This document shows, piece by piece, positions 53,175 to 62,652 of a stretch of DNA of 64,000 bases. The notes under the pieces were generated by a model. That model searched no databases, had not been told where the DNA came from, and saw nothing but the letters and a program-made list of their open reading frames with translations. Source of the DNA: Streptomyces cellostaticus (GTDB lineage: Bacteria > Actinomycetota > Actinomycetes > Streptomycetales > Streptomycetaceae); the NCBI RefSeq assembly GCF_023630175.1, contig NZ_JALLIN010000013.1, forward strand, positions 1-64,000, in the 5' to 3' direction. Within the stretch, counting starts at the first letter, position 1; each line of letters opens with the position of its first letter. Position numbers and translations under genes: made by a program.

Positions 53175-54359
53175 GTGACCACCGCCCAGACCCCGGAACT
53201 CGACGTACAGCCGACTCCGCTCGCCCTGCTGCTGCTCGGCCGCGAGGCCGACCCCAGGAGCGAGCGGGGCGTCGAGTGCCCCGGCGACCTGCCCTCGCCG
53301 TCCGACCCGGACCTGGTGACGCGCGCCCGCGTGGCCAAGGAGAAGCTCGGCGACAAGGTCTTCGTGCTCGGCCACCACTACCAGCGCGACGAGGTCATCC
53401 AGTTCGCCGACGTCACGGGTGACTCCTTCAAGCTGGCCCGGGACGCGGCCGCGCGCCCGGAGGCCGAGTACATCGTCTTCTGCGGTGTGCACTTCATGGC
53501 CGAATCGGCGGACATCCTGACGTCGGACGACCAGAAGGTGGTCCTGCCCGACCTGGCGGCCGGCTGCTCCATGGCCGACATGGCCACCGCCGAGCAGGTC
53601 GCCGAGTGCTGGGACGTGCTGACCGAGGCCGGCGTGGCCGACGACGTGGTGCCGGTCTCGTACATGAACTCCTCGGCGGACATCAAGGCGTTCACCGGCA
53701 GGCACGGCGGCACCATCTGCACCTCGTCCAACGCCAAGCAGGCCCTCGACTGGGCCTTCGAGCAGGGCGAGAAGGTCCTCTTCCTGCCCGACCAGCACCT
53801 GGGCCGCAACACCGCGGTGCGGGACATGGGCATGTCCCTGGACGACTGCGTGGTCTACAACCCGCACAAGCCGAACGGCGGGCTGACCGCCGAGGAGCTG
53901 CGCGCCGCGAAGATGATCCTGTGGCGCGGCCACTGCTCGGTGCACGGCCGCTTCAGCCTGGACTCGGTGAACGACGTCCGGGAGCGCATCCCGGGGGTGA
54001 ACGTCCTGGTCCACCCCGAGTGCAGGCACGAGGTCGTGGCCGCCGCCGACCACGTCGGCTCGACCGAGTACATCATCAAGGCGCTCGAGGCCGCCCCGGC
54101 CGGCTCCAAGTGGGCCATCGGCACGGAGCTGAACCTGGTCCGCCGGCTGGCGAACCGTTTCGCTCCCGAGGGCAAGGAGATCGTCTTCCTCGACAGGACG
54201 GTCTGCTTCTGCTCGACCATGAACCGCATCGACCTGCCCCACCTGGTCTGGGCGCTGGAGTCCCTGGCCGAGGGCAACCTGGTCAACCGGATCGAGGTCG
54301 ACCAGGAGACGGAGGCGTTCGCCAAGCTCGCCCTGGAGCGGATGCTGGCGCTGCCGTAA
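53175..54359 (+). CDS. nadA: Quinolinate synthase NadA
   Basis: NadA condenses iminoaspartate and dihydroxyacetone phosphate to quinolinate, the NAD precursor. The 394-residue protein carries the cluster cysteines in FCGVHFMAE, the region RGHCSVHGRF, HPECRHE and VCFCSTMNRI. The GTG at 53175 is preferred over a GTG at 53166 because GAAAGG lies 9-10 nt upstream of the former but directly abuts the latter. nadB and nadC are not in this window. Confidence 0.93.
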   Translation: MTTAQTPELDVQPTPLALLLLGREADPRSERGVECPGDLPSPSDPDLVTRARVAKEKLGDKVFVLGHHYQRDEVIQFADVTGDSFKLARDAAARPEAEYIVFCGVHFMAESADILTSDDQKVVLPDLAAGCSMADMATAEQVAECWDVLTEAGVADDVVPVSYMNSSADIKAFTGRHGGTICTSSNAKQALDWAFEQGEKVLFLPDQHLGRNTAVRDMGMSLDDCVVYNPHKPNGGLTAEELRAAKMILWRGHCSVHGRFSLDSVNDVRERIPGVNVLVHPECRHEVVAAADHVGSTEYIIKALEAAPAGSKWAIGTELNLVRRLANRFAPEGKEIVFLDRTVCFCSTMNRIDLPHLVWALESLAEGNLVNRIEVDQETEAFAKLALERMLALP

Positions 54360-54379
54360 CGGGTTCACCGGCGCACGGC

Positions 54380-54418
54380 GCGGGGCCCGGTCCACCGAAG
54401 ACGTGGACCGGGCCCCGC
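54380..54418. terminator. Bidirectional terminator between nadA and the RND exporter gene
   Basis: GCGGGGCCCGGTCCAC (54380-54395) pairs perfectly over 16 bp with GTGGACCGGGCCCCGC (54403-54418), loop CGAAGAC. Confidence 0.88.
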
Positions 54419-54426
54419 CCTGTGCT

Positions 54427-57400
54427 TCACACGCCCGCGGTCTCCGGCACCTCGGGCTCCGGCTCCCGCTCGGCCGCCTTCTTCTTCGCGCGCCGCTCCT
54501 TGCGGAGCTCGAGCATCGCGTAGAGCGTCGGGACCAGCAGGAGGGTCAGCAGGGTCGAGCTGATCAGGCCGCCGATGACGACGACCGCCAGCGGCTGGGC
54601 GATGAAGCCGCCCTCGCCGGTGATCCCCAGCGCCATCGGGAGCAGGGCGAAGATGGTCGCCAGCGCCGTCATGAGGATCGGGCGCAGCCGGTGCCGGCCG
54701 CCCTCGATCACGGCCTCCACGACGCCGTGCCCCTGCCCGCGGTACTGGTTGATCAGATCGATCAGCACGATCGCGTTGGTCACCACGATGCCGATCAGCA
54801 TCAGCATGCCGATCATGGCCGGGACACCCATCGGAGTGCCCGTGGCCACCAGCAGGCCGATCGCGCCGGTGGCCGCGAACGGGACGGACACCAGCAGGAT
54901 CAGCGGCTGCACCAGCGACCGGAACGTCGCCACCAGCAGCATGAAGACGATCGCGATCGCCGCCAGCATGGCCAGACCCAGGTTCTTGAACGCGTCGTCC
55001 TGGTCGGAGGAGACTCCGCCGATCTCGGCCGTCGCTCCCGCCGGGAGCTTCAGGGCCTTGATCCGCGACTGGAGCTGGGCGCTGACCGCGCCGGTGTTGT
55101 CACCGGTCGGCCGGGCCGTGACGGTCGCGGCGCGCTGACCGTCGATGCGGGTCATCGACACCGGTCCGTCCACCACCTTGACGGTGGCGACGTCACCGAG
55201 CTTCACCGGGCCCAGGCGCAGCGCCTTGAGCTGGGCGAGGGTGGTGGCGGGCTTGGCCGACCCCACGACGACGTCGCGCTCGGTGTCGTCGAGGATCGCG
55301 TGCGCGACCGTCGTGCCGCGCACGGCCTGTGCGACCGCGGCGCCCAGCTTCTGGTCGTCGAACCCGGCCGCGGCCGCCCTGGAGTCGGCCCTGACCGAGA
55401 TCCGCGGCACGCTCTGGGCCAGATCGCTGGTGACGTCGGTGACGTCGTCCAGACCGGCCACGGTGGAGCGGACCCGTTCGGAGGCCTCGCGCAGCACGCC
55501 GGCGTCGGAGGCCTTCACCACGACGCGCAGGTCCTGGCTGCCGAAGCCGTCACCGGCGGAGACCGTGGTCGTGCCGATGCCGTCGAGCTTGCCCAGGCCG
55601 TCCTCGAGGTGCTTCTGCACGTCGTCGTAGGACGCCGAGTCCTTCAGCATGACCTGGTACGACGCCTGGTTGGTGTCGGTGCCGCCGCCGAAGGCCGCCA
55701 TGAAGCCGGAGGAGCCGACGGTGACCTGGTAGTCCTTGACGCCGTCGGTGGAGGCGAGCAGCCTCTCCACCTTCCTCGCCTGCGCGTCCGTGGCCGCGAG
55801 GCCGGTGCCGGGCCTGAGCTTCTGCTTGACCGTGAGGACCTCCTGCTCGCCCTGGTCGAAGAAGTTCGTCTTCAGCAGCCCGGACATGCCGAACGTGACG
55901 ACCAGGACGGCCACCGCGATCAGCACGCTGGTGAGCCGGCGGCGGGTGGCGAAGCGCAGGACGGGGACGTAGACCCGCTGGAGGCGGCTCCTGGCCTCCT
56001 TCTCCTCGGCCAGCCGGCGCGCCTCGTGGGCGTCCTCGGGGGTGCCCTTGGGTGCGCGCAGGAACCAGTACGACAGGACCGGCACGACGGTCAGCGACAC
56101 CAGCAGCGAGGCGAGCAGGGCCGCGGTCACGGTGATGCTGAACGAGCCGAACAGGGCGCCCACCATGCCGCCGACCAGACCGATCGGCAGGAACACGGCG
56201 ACCGTGGTGAGGGTCGAGGAGGTGACCGCGCCGGCCACCTCGCGCACCGCGGCGAGAATCGCCTCGCGGCGCTCCTCGCCGTAGCCGAGGTGCCGTTTGA
56301 TGTTCTCCAGGACCACGATCGAGTCGTCGACGACACGGCCGATGGCGATGGTCAGCGCGCCGAGCGTGAGCATGTTCAGCGACAGGCCGCGGGTCCACAG
56401 CACGATGAGCGCGAGGACCACCGACAGCGGGATGGACACCGCCGTGACCAGCGTCGAGCGGACCGAGGCCAGGAAGACCAGGATGATCAGGACCGCGAAG
56501 AGCAGGCCCAGCGCGCCCTCCGTCGTCAGGCCCTCGATGGACTTGGACACGGCCGGGCCCTGGTCGCTGACGACCGTGAGCCGGGCGTCCGAGCCGAGGT
56601 CCGCCCGCAGGCCGGGGAGCTTGTCCCGGACGGCGTCGGAGATGGAGACCGCGCTGCCGTCGTGGTCCATGGTGACGGTGACGGCGAGGCTGGGCCGCCC
56701 GTCGGTGCGGGTGATGGAGTCCGCCGGGGCCGGCCGCTGCCCGACGGTGGCCACGTCACCGAGGCGCACGGGCCGGTCCGCGCCCTGGCCGGCGACCCGG
56801 AGGTCCTCGATCTGCTTCAGCGAGGTGAAGCCGCCGCCGACCTGGACGGTGCGGTTGGCGCCGTCCTCGTCGAAGGAACCGGCCGGCACGGTCGCTCCCC
56901 CGGCCTGGAGGGCCTGGCCCAGGGCGGCGGGGGTGAGCCCCGCCTTCGCCAGCTTCGCGTCGTTCGGGGTGACGGCGACCTGCAGGTCCCGCGCGCCGGT
57001 GACCTGGACCCGGCCGACGCCGTCGATCTCCTTCAGGGCCGGTACGACGGTGGTGCCGATCTGGTCGGCGAGGGCCTGCTGGTCCTTGCCGGAGGTGACG
57101 GCGAGGACCACGGTCGGCATGTCGTCCGTGGAGCCGGAGACGACCTGCGGGTCGACACCGTCCGGAAGCTGGTTGCGGGCCCGGTTCACGGCCTGCTGGA
57201 CGTCGGAGACGAGCCGTTCGGTGTCGTTGCCGTAGTCGAAGGACGCCATGATCACCGCGTGGCCCTCACTCGCGGTGGAGGTGACCGCGGTGACACCGTC
57301 GACGCCCTGGAGGTTGTTCTCGATGGGCTCGACGACCTGCTTCTCGACGACGTCGGGCGACGCGCCCTGGTACGGCGCGATGACCGAGACCATGGGCAGT

Positions 57401-57525
57401 TCGATGGTGGGCAGCAGTTGCTGCTTGATCTGCGGTATCGCGATCAGCCCGAAGACGAGCGCGATGAGCGACATCAGGCCGATCAGGGCCCGTTGGGCGA
57501 GGCTGAATCTCGACAGCCAGGACAT
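54427..57525 (-). CDS. RND-family efflux permease (HAE1/SwrC-like)
   Basis: The 1032-residue protein has the RND layout: a first helix (residues 12-32), a large extracytoplasmic loop (about 40-335), helices 2-6 (about 340-480), a second loop (about 560-850) and helices 8-12. The proton-relay region is seen as AIGRVVDDSIVVLEN in TM4. It resembles Gram-positive SwrC/YerP exporters, which act without an outer-membrane channel, on lipopeptides or drugs. A two-component system lies just upstream on the same strand and probably controls it. Confidence 0.92.
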   Translation of the reverse strand: MSWLSRFSLAQRALIGLMSLIALVFGLIAIPQIKQQLLPTIELPMVSVIAPYQGASPDVVEKQVVEPIENNLQGVDGVTAVTSTASEGHAVIMASFDYGNDTERLVSDVQQAVNRARNQLPDGVDPQVVSGSTDDMPTVVLAVTSGKDQQALADQIGTTVVPALKEIDGVGRVQVTGARDLQVAVTPNDAKLAKAGLTPAALGQALQAGGATVPAGSFDEDGANRTVQVGGGFTSLKQIEDLRVAGQGADRPVRLGDVATVGQRPAPADSITRTDGRPSLAVTVTMDHDGSAVSISDAVRDKLPGLRADLGSDARLTVVSDQGPAVSKSIEGLTTEGALGLLFAVLIILVFLASVRSTLVTAVSIPLSVVLALIVLWTRGLSLNMLTLGALTIAIGRVVDDSIVVLENIKRHLGYGEERREAILAAVREVAGAVTSSTLTTVAVFLPIGLVGGMVGALFGSFSITVTAALLASLLVSLTVVPVLSYWFLRAPKGTPEDAHEARRLAEEKEARSRLQRVYVPVLRFATRRRLTSVLIAVAVLVVTFGMSGLLKTNFFDQGEQEVLTVKQKLRPGTGLAATDAQARKVERLLASTDGVKDYQVTVGSSGFMAAFGGGTDTNQASYQVMLKDSASYDDVQKHLEDGLGKLDGIGTTTVSAGDGFGSQDLRVVVKASDAGVLREASERVRSTVAGLDDVTDVTSDLAQSVPRISVRADSRAAAAGFDDQKLGAAVAQAVRGTTVAHAILDDTERDVVVGSAKPATTLAQLKALRLGPVKLGDVATVKVVDGPVSMTRIDGQRAATVTARPTGDNTGAVSAQLQSRIKALKLPAGATAEIGGVSSDQDDAFKNLGLAMLAAIAIVFMLLVATFRSLVQPLILLVSVPFAATGAIGLLVATGTPMGVPAMIGMLMLIGIVVTNAIVLIDLINQYRGQGHGVVEAVIEGGRHRLRPILMTALATIFALLPMALGITGEGGFIAQPLAVVVIGGLISSTLLTLLLVPTLYAMLELRKERRAKKKAAEREPEPEVPETAGV

Positions 57526-57684
57526 GGGTCAGGGGTCTCTCTTCTGTGAGCGGCAGAAGCTGCTGCGGGACGCGGACGAGCGCCCACCCGACCACCCTGG
57601 GCCATACCGGAGGGCGATTCCGTAGCCCCCAGGTCCATTTCCTTATCCGGTTCCTACTCCGCGCGCAGTAGACGCGGGTGGAGG

Positions 57685-58362
57685 TCAGTCCATCCTCGGA
57701 CGTACCAGGCCCGACTCGTAGGCGATGACGACGAGCTGGGCCCGGTCCCGGGCGCCCAGCTTGGCCATGGCCCGGTTGACGTGCGTCTTCACGGTCAGCG
57801 GGCTGACCTGGAGGCGTTCGGCGATCTCGTCGTTGGAGTGGCCGCCGGCGACCTGCACCAGGACCTCGCGCTCCCGGCCGGTGAGCGCGCCGAGCCGCGC
57901 GGCGCGGGCGGGGTCGCGGCCGTCGTCGTCGCCCTGGGCCAGGAAGCGGGCGATCAGGCCCTTGGTGGCGGCCGGGGAGAGCAGCGCCTCGCCGCCGGCG
58001 GCGACCCGGATCGCGTTCAGCAGGTCCTCGGGTTCGCTGCCCTTGCCGAGGAAGCCGGAGGCTCCGGCGCGCAGCGACTGCACCACGTAGTCGTCGACCT
58101 CGAAGGTGGTCAGTATGACCACGCGGACCTGGGCGAGGGCGGGGTCGGCGCCGATCAGGCGGGTGGCGGCGAGGCCGTCCGTGCCGGGCATCCGGATGTC
58201 CATGAGGACGACGTCGGCGCTGCGCTCCTTGGCCAGCCGGACCGCCTCGGCTCCGTCGGACGCCTCGCCCACCACCTCCATGTCGGGCTCGGAGTCGACC
58301 AGCACCCGGAACGCGCTGCGCAGCAGGGCCTGGTCGTCGGCGAGCAGGACACGGATCGTCAT
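57685..58362 (-). CDS. LuxR-family response regulator
   Basis: The 225-residue NarL-type regulator has acidic D9/D10, phospho-acceptor D55 (LMDIRMP), K in FLGKGS and a LuxR helix-turn-helix (LTGREREVLVQVAGGHSNDEIAERL). The start overlaps the kinase stop. It lies 159 bp upstream of the RND exporter gene on the same strand, so that exporter is a plausible target. Confidence 0.93.
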   Translation of the reverse strand: MTIRVLLADDQALLRSAFRVLVDSEPDMEVVGEASDGAEAVRLAKERSADVVLMDIRMPGTDGLAATRLIGADPALAQVRVVILTTFEVDDYVVQSLRAGASGFLGKGSEPEDLLNAIRVAAGGEALLSPAATKGLIARFLAQGDDDGRDPARAARLGALTGREREVLVQVAGGHSNDEIAERLQVSPLTVKTHVNRAMAKLGARDRAQLVVIAYESGLVRPRMD

Positions 58363-59579
58363 GCGGTCTCCCCCGGAGCCGTCGTGCGGGTCGTGACCGG
58401 CAGGATCGCATGGACGCGGAAGCCGCCGCCGTGGCGGGGCCCGGTGGTCAGGGTGCCGCCGACGGCGGTGACCCGCTCCCGCATGCCGAGCAGCCCGTGG
58501 CCGCCGCCGTCGCCGGGCTCACCGTCCGCGCCCGCGCCGTCGTCCACCACGGTGATCTCGATGTTCCCGCCGACGCGCACGACGCTGACCTCGGCCCTGA
58601 CCGAGGTGCCCGCGTGCTTGCGGACATTGGTCAGGGCCTCCTGGATGCACCGGTAGGCGGCCAGGTCCACGGCGGCCGGGAGTTCGGTGCCGTGATCGGT
58701 GCGGGCCACCTCGACCGGCAGTCCGGCGCTGCGGAAGGTGCCGGCGAGGTCGTCGAGGCGGCTGAGGCCGGGGGCGGGCTCGGTAGGCGCCTCGGGGTCC
58801 CCGGACTGGCGCAGCAGGCCGACGGTGGCGCGCAGTTCGTCGAGGGCGCTGCGGCTGGCCTCGCGGACGTGGGCGAGCGCCTCCTTGGCCTGGTCGGGCC
58901 GCCGGTCCATGACGTGCGCGGCGACTCCGGCCTGCACGTTGACCAGGGCGATGTGATGGGCGACGACGTCGTGCAGGTCGCGGGCGATGCGCAGCCGCTC
59001 CTCGGCGACCCGGCGGCGGGCCTCCTCCTCACGGGTGCGCTCGGCGCGTTCGGCGCGCTCCCGGATGGCCTGCACGACGGCGCGGCGGCTGCGTACCGCG
59101 TCCCCGGCGGTGGCCCCGATGCCGGTCCAGGCGAGCAGGCCCAGGTTCTCCTGGGCGTACCAGGGCAGGGGGCCGGCGAGCATCGCGGCGGCGGTCAGCA
59201 CGGTCATCGTGAGCAGGCCGACGCGCCAGGTGGTGGTGCGGTCGGTGGTCGCGGCGACGGTGTACAGGGCGACCACGGCGGCCATCGCGACGGGGGCGCG
59301 CGGGTCCCCGGTCAGCGACTCGACCAGGGAGATGGTGCCGGTGACGGCGAGAACGCCTTTGGGGAAGCGGCGGCGCAGCACCAGCGCGGCGGCGGCGAGC
59401 ACCATCAGGACGAGGCCGAGCGGGTCCGGGGTGCGCATCCCCCAGGTGACGCCGTTCGCGCCGCGGGGCACCGCGAAGGAGCCGGCGACCATGCACGCCA
59501 GCACGCCCGCCGCGATGGCCGCGTCCAGCGCGAGGGGGTGGGCCCTGAGGCTGCACCGGGCGCGTTCGAGAGTGCTCAC
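58359..59579 (-). CDS. DesK-type sensor histidine kinase
   Basis: The 406-residue kinase has several hydrophobic helices (about 18-170), a coiled segment, the HisKA_3 site (RIARDLHDVVAHH) and an HATPase domain with NVRKHAG and VVDDGAGAD. Sensing is probably within or near the membrane. The GTG at 59579 is chosen because TACTGT ends 7 nt upstream, giving a leaderless mRNA; a longer N-terminal form is less likely. Four-base overlap with the regulator gene downstream. Confidence 0.91.
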   Translation of the reverse strand: MSTLERARCSLRAHPLALDAAIAAGVLACMVAGSFAVPRGANGVTWGMRTPDPLGLVLMVLAAAALVLRRRFPKGVLAVTGTISLVESLTGDPRAPVAMAAVVALYTVAATTDRTTTWRVGLLTMTVLTAAAMLAGPLPWYAQENLGLLAWTGIGATAGDAVRSRRAVVQAIRERAERAERTREEEARRRVAEERLRIARDLHDVVAHHIALVNVQAGVAAHVMDRRPDQAKEALAHVREASRSALDELRATVGLLRQSGDPEAPTEPAPGLSRLDDLAGTFRSAGLPVEVARTDHGTELPAAVDLAAYRCIQEALTNVRKHAGTSVRAEVSVVRVGGNIEITVVDDGAGADGEPGDGGGHGLLGMRERVTAVGGTLTTGPRHGGGFRVHAILPVTTRTTAPGETA

Positions 59580-59769
59580 CCGCTGAACAGTACGGGGCCG
59601 GACGGGGGGCCGGAACACGCGAGGAGCGGCGCACCCGCCGCCGACCGTCGAGCGGTGTCCGTGGCCCGTACGACCGCCGGACGCCCCGCGTCGGCCGCGC
59701 GTGCCCGACGCCCGCGTCGGCGTTCTCGTCGGCGTTCGCGTCTGCTCGGGCCGACCGGTGCGGACCGGC

Positions 59770-59791
59770 CCCGGGACCGCCCGGTCCCGGG
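59770..59791 (-). terminator. Terminator after pspAA
   Basis: CCCGGGACC (59770-59778) pairs perfectly with GGTCCCGGG (59783-59791) around a 4-nt loop, 29 bp after the pspAA stop on the minus strand. Confidence 0.75.
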
Positions 59792-59819
59792 ACTTCGCCG
59801 CTCCGGGCCGCCCCGGGGC

Positions 59820-60098
59820 TCAGCCCGGGATCAGGCCGTCGTCGCCGAGGAGTTCCCGGACCTCCTCCAGCGTCGCGTCCGGCGACGGGAGGATCAGGTC
59901 CGACGGATCCAGGGCGTCGTCGGGGAGCGGGGTGCCGAGGCGGCGGACGGCGTCCAGCAGGGTGGAGAGCGTGCGGCGGAAGCCCGCCCCGTCGCCGCCC
60001 TCCATCTCCACGAGGAGTTCGTCGTCCAGCTTGTTCAGCTCGGTGAAGTGGGCGTCGTCCAGCTTCACCTGGCCCTCCCCCATGATCCGTACGATCAC
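59820..60098 (-). CDS. pspAA: PspA-associated protein PspAA
   Basis: This 92-residue protein (MIVRIMGEGQVKL, then LNKLDDELLVEMEGGD, and an acidic C-terminal half) matches the small PspAA domain that partners with PspA in actinobacterial and other envelope-stress systems. The GTG start has GAGGAGG 6 nt upstream. It follows pspA by 34 bp on the same strand. Confidence 0.9.
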   Translation of the reverse strand: MIVRIMGEGQVKLDDAHFTELNKLDDELLVEMEGGDGAGFRRTLSTLLDAVRRLGTPLPDDALDPSDLILPSPDATLEEVRELLGDDGLIPG

Positions 60099-60132
60099 GT
60101 CGGCCTCCTCGGCTCGGGACCCCTGCGCCGCC

Positions 60133-60924
60133 CTACTGCTTGTCGAAGCGCGGGGTGTCCTGCGGCTGCTGCTGGGACTGCGCCTGGCCCGTGCCGCCCT
60201 CGATGGCCTGCTGCGGGGAGCCCCCGGCCAGCTCGGCCTTCATGCGCTGCAGTTCCAGCTCCACATCCGTACCACCGGAGAGCCGGTCCAGCTCGGCCTG
60301 GATGTCGTCCTTGGCCATGCCGGAGGGGTCGTCGAGGGCGCCCGAGGCGAGCAGTTCGTCGATGGCGCCGGCCCGGGCCTGGAGCTGGGCGGTCTTGTCC
60401 TCGGCGCGCTGGATGGCGAGGCCGACGTCGCCCATCTCCTCGGAGATGCCGGAGAAGGCCTCCCCGATGCGGGTCTGGGCCTGGGCCGCGGTGTAGGTGG
60501 CCTTGATGGTCTCCTTCTTCGTCCGGAAGGCGTCCACCTTGGCCTGCAGCCGCTGGGCCGCGAGGGTGAGCTTCTCCTCCTCGCCCTGGAGGGTGGAGTG
60601 CTGTGTCTCGAGGTCGGTGACCTGCTGCTGGAGGGCGGCGCGGCGGGACAGCGCCTCGCGGGCCAGGTCCTCGCGGCCCAGCGCGAGCGCCTTGCGCCCC
60701 TGGTCCTCCAGCTTGGTGGACTGCTGCTGCAACTGGTTGAGCTGGAGTTCCAGACGCTTGCGGGAGGTCGCCACGTCGGCGACCCCGCGGCGCACCTTCT
60801 GCAGCAGCTCGAGCTGTTTCTGGTACGAGTAATCGAGGGTCTCGCGCGGGTCCTCGGCCCGGTCAAGGGCCTTGTTCGCCTTCGCGCGGAAGATCATCCC
60901 CATACGCTTCATGACACCGCTCAT
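60133..60924 (-). CDS. pspA: PspA/IM30 phage-shock protein
   Basis: PspA is an ESCRT-III-like coiled-coil protein that coats and repairs stressed membranes. The 263-residue protein starts with an amphipathic helix (MSGVMKRMGMIFRAKANKAL), continues with alpha-helical coiled-coils to about residue 225 and ends in a Gln/Gly-rich disordered tail. An ATG at 60912 is an alternative start (four residues shorter). In streptomycetes PspA is induced by membrane and cell-wall stress. Confidence 0.95.
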   Translation of the reverse strand: MSGVMKRMGMIFRAKANKALDRAEDPRETLDYSYQKQLELLQKVRRGVADVATSRKRLELQLNQLQQQSTKLEDQGRKALALGREDLAREALSRRAALQQQVTDLETQHSTLQGEEEKLTLAAQRLQAKVDAFRTKKETIKATYTAAQAQTRIGEAFSGISEEMGDVGLAIQRAEDKTAQLQARAGAIDELLASGALDDPSGMAKDDIQAELDRLSGGTDVELELQRMKAELAGGSPQQAIEGGTGQAQSQQQPQDTPRFDKQ

Positions 60925-61234
60925 GGGCTTCGCGCGCCCCCTTCTGACGGACTCCAGCTCACCGATCCACCGACAGAACCCACAGTACGGGCCCTGACTC
61001 CATTACCGCACTGTTCGGGGAACGATGCGCTCATCCCCAAGGACGACTGCGGACGGCTCCACTCCGGCGTGAGGAGTAGGTGACACCCGGGTCGGGCCTG
61101 TTCGGGCCCTCCCGGTGACCTCCTGGTGAAGCGTCCGCGACATCCCCTCTGTCCCCCTACAGACGTCCGGTGTTGCCGGATCGTTCCCGGCCGGGCTGGG
61201 GTCCATGCCGGTGCAGCCCGTACCCTTGGGTTTT
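60925..61234. other. Divergent intergenic region between pspA and the DUF3043 gene
   Basis: This 310-bp gap holds the promoters of both genes. Apart from TACCCT (61221-61226) eight nt before the GTG at 61235, I find no convincing gene or RNA in it. Several GC-rich hairpins are present but none is distinctive. Confidence 0.5.
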
Positions 61235-61831
61235 GTGTTCCGTAGCCGTGCCAAGGAAGAGAAGGCGTCCGCCGACAAGGCGGCCGTGAACTTCTCCAAG
61301 CAGCCCCGTGACCCGCAGGCCCCGAAGGGCAGGCCCACGCCCAAGCGCAGTGAGGCCCAGTCCCAGCGCCGCAGCGTCGCCAACACGCCGACGACCCGCA
61401 AGGACGCCGCCAAGCGCCAGCGCGAGGAGCGCCGTCAGGCGCTGGACCGGCAGCGGCAGGCCCTGGCCGGCGGCGACGAGCGCTACCTGCCGACCCGCGA
61501 CAAGGGCCCGGTCCGCAGGTTCGCGCGCGACTGGGTGGACTCGCGGTTCAACATGGCGGAGTTCTTCCTGCCCTTCGCCGTGGTGATCCTGGTGCTGAGC
61601 GTGGTGCGGGTGCCCTCGATCCAGGCGCTGGCGCTGTGGCTGTGGGCCGTGGTGATCGTGCTGATCGTGGTGGACGCGGTGATCAGCGGCTTCCGGCTGA
61701 AGAAGCGGCTCGCCGAGCGCTTCCCCGACCAGAACCGGCGGGGCGCGGTCGCGTACGGACTGATGCGCTCACTGCAGATGCGCCGGCTCCGGCTGCCGAA
61801 GCCGCAGGTCAAGCGCGGAGAGCGGCCCTGA
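61235..61831 (+). CDS. DUF3043 membrane protein
   Basis: This 198-residue protein has a long, very basic and charged N-terminal half (residues 1-105, Lys/Arg/Gln-rich), then two membrane helices (about 110-130 and 132-152) and a basic tail, which is the DUF3043 pattern. The GTG at 61235 follows TACCCT by 8 nt, indicating a leaderless mRNA; an ATG at 61205 is rejected on that basis. Function unknown; overlaps the methyltransferase gene by four bases. Confidence 0.88.
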   Translation: MFRSRAKEEKASADKAAVNFSKQPRDPQAPKGRPTPKRSEAQSQRRSVANTPTTRKDAAKRQREERRQALDRQRQALAGGDERYLPTRDKGPVRRFARDWVDSRFNMAEFFLPFAVVILVLSVVRVPSIQALALWLWAVVIVLIVVDAVISGFRLKKRLAERFPDQNRRGAVAYGLMRSLQMRRLRLPKPQVKRGERP

Positions 61832-62652
61832 GCGCAGAGGCTGTCACCGGGGGTGCGGCCCAGGCCTGGCTGGACAGGCCGGGCGGGCTGCGTGACGTCG
61901 TACGACAGGAGCTGGTCGCCCGGCAGCTCGACGAGCAGATGGCCGGGCGGTTCCCGCTCGGGCGGCGGCTGCGGGTGCTCGACGTGGGGATGGGCCGGGG
62001 CTCACAGGCGCTGCGGCTGGCCCGGCTCGGTCACCAGGTGACCGGTGTCGAGCAGGACGCGACGGTGATCGCGGCCGCGCGCCGGGCCCTGGCGGACGAG
62101 CCCGAGGGCATCCGCGAGCGGGTCCGCCTGGTGCAGGGCGAGGGCCGGGACACCGGGGTGCACTTCCTGCCGGGCAGCTTCGACGTCGTACTGTGCCACG
62201 GCGTACTGATGTACGTGGCGGAGCCCGACCCGCTGGTGGCCGGACTGGCCCGGATGCTCGCGCCGGGCGGGCTGCTGTCCCTGCTCGTGCGCAACGGCGA
62301 CGCCCTCGCCATGCGCCCGGGCCTGACCGGCGACTGGCCGGGGGCGCTGGCCGCCTTCGGTACCACCGCCTGCCTTCCCCGCTCCCGGACGGAGTCGAAC
62401 GCGGGGAACCCCCTCCGCCTCGGCCTCGGTGCGCGGGCAGACCGGCTGTCGGCCCTCACCGCGACCCTGGCCGGCATCGCCGCCCCGCTGCACGCCTGGT
62501 ACGGCGTACGGGTCTTCACCGACACGGCGGTGGACGACGGGGAGATCCCGGACGACCTGCAGACCCTGCTGGCGGCCGAGGAACGGGCCGGCCGCACGGA
62601 CCCCTACCGCTCGGTCGCGGCACTGCTGCATCTGTGCGGGGTGCGCGGCTAG
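61828..62652 (+). CDS. SAM-dependent methyltransferase with apparent CTG start
   Basis: The 274-residue class I methyltransferase has motif I VLDVGMGRG, motif II VTGVEQDA and LCHGVLMYV in the motif IV region. No ATG, GTG or TTG precedes the conserved N-terminal part in frame. CTG at 61828 overlaps the DUF3043 stop (CTGA) and has GGAG 7 nt upstream, so it is the probable start. The first ATG downstream (about 61939) would cut away the conserved AWLDRPGGLRDVVRQELVARQ region. The substrate is unknown. Confidence 0.8.
   Translation: MSAEAVTGGAAQAWLDRPGGLRDVVRQELVARQLDEQMAGRFPLGRRLRVLDVGMGRGSQALRLARLGHQVTGVEQDATVIAAARRALADEPEGIRERVRLVQGEGRDTGVHFLPGSFDVVLCHGVLMYVAEPDPLVAGLARMLAPGGLLSLLVRNGDALAMRPGLTGDWPGALAAFGTTACLPRSRTESNAGNPLRLGLGARADRLSALTATLAGIAAPLHAWYGVRVFTDTAVDDGEIPDDLQTLLAAEERAGRTDPYRSVAALLHLCGVRG

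Noticed and set aside
54403..57549. A 1048-codon open frame antisense to the RND exporter gene
   Set aside because: The opposite strand encodes a full RND permease with known motifs. Long antisense frames are expected in very high-GC DNA, and the translated product is low-complexity and His/Arg/Asp-rich.
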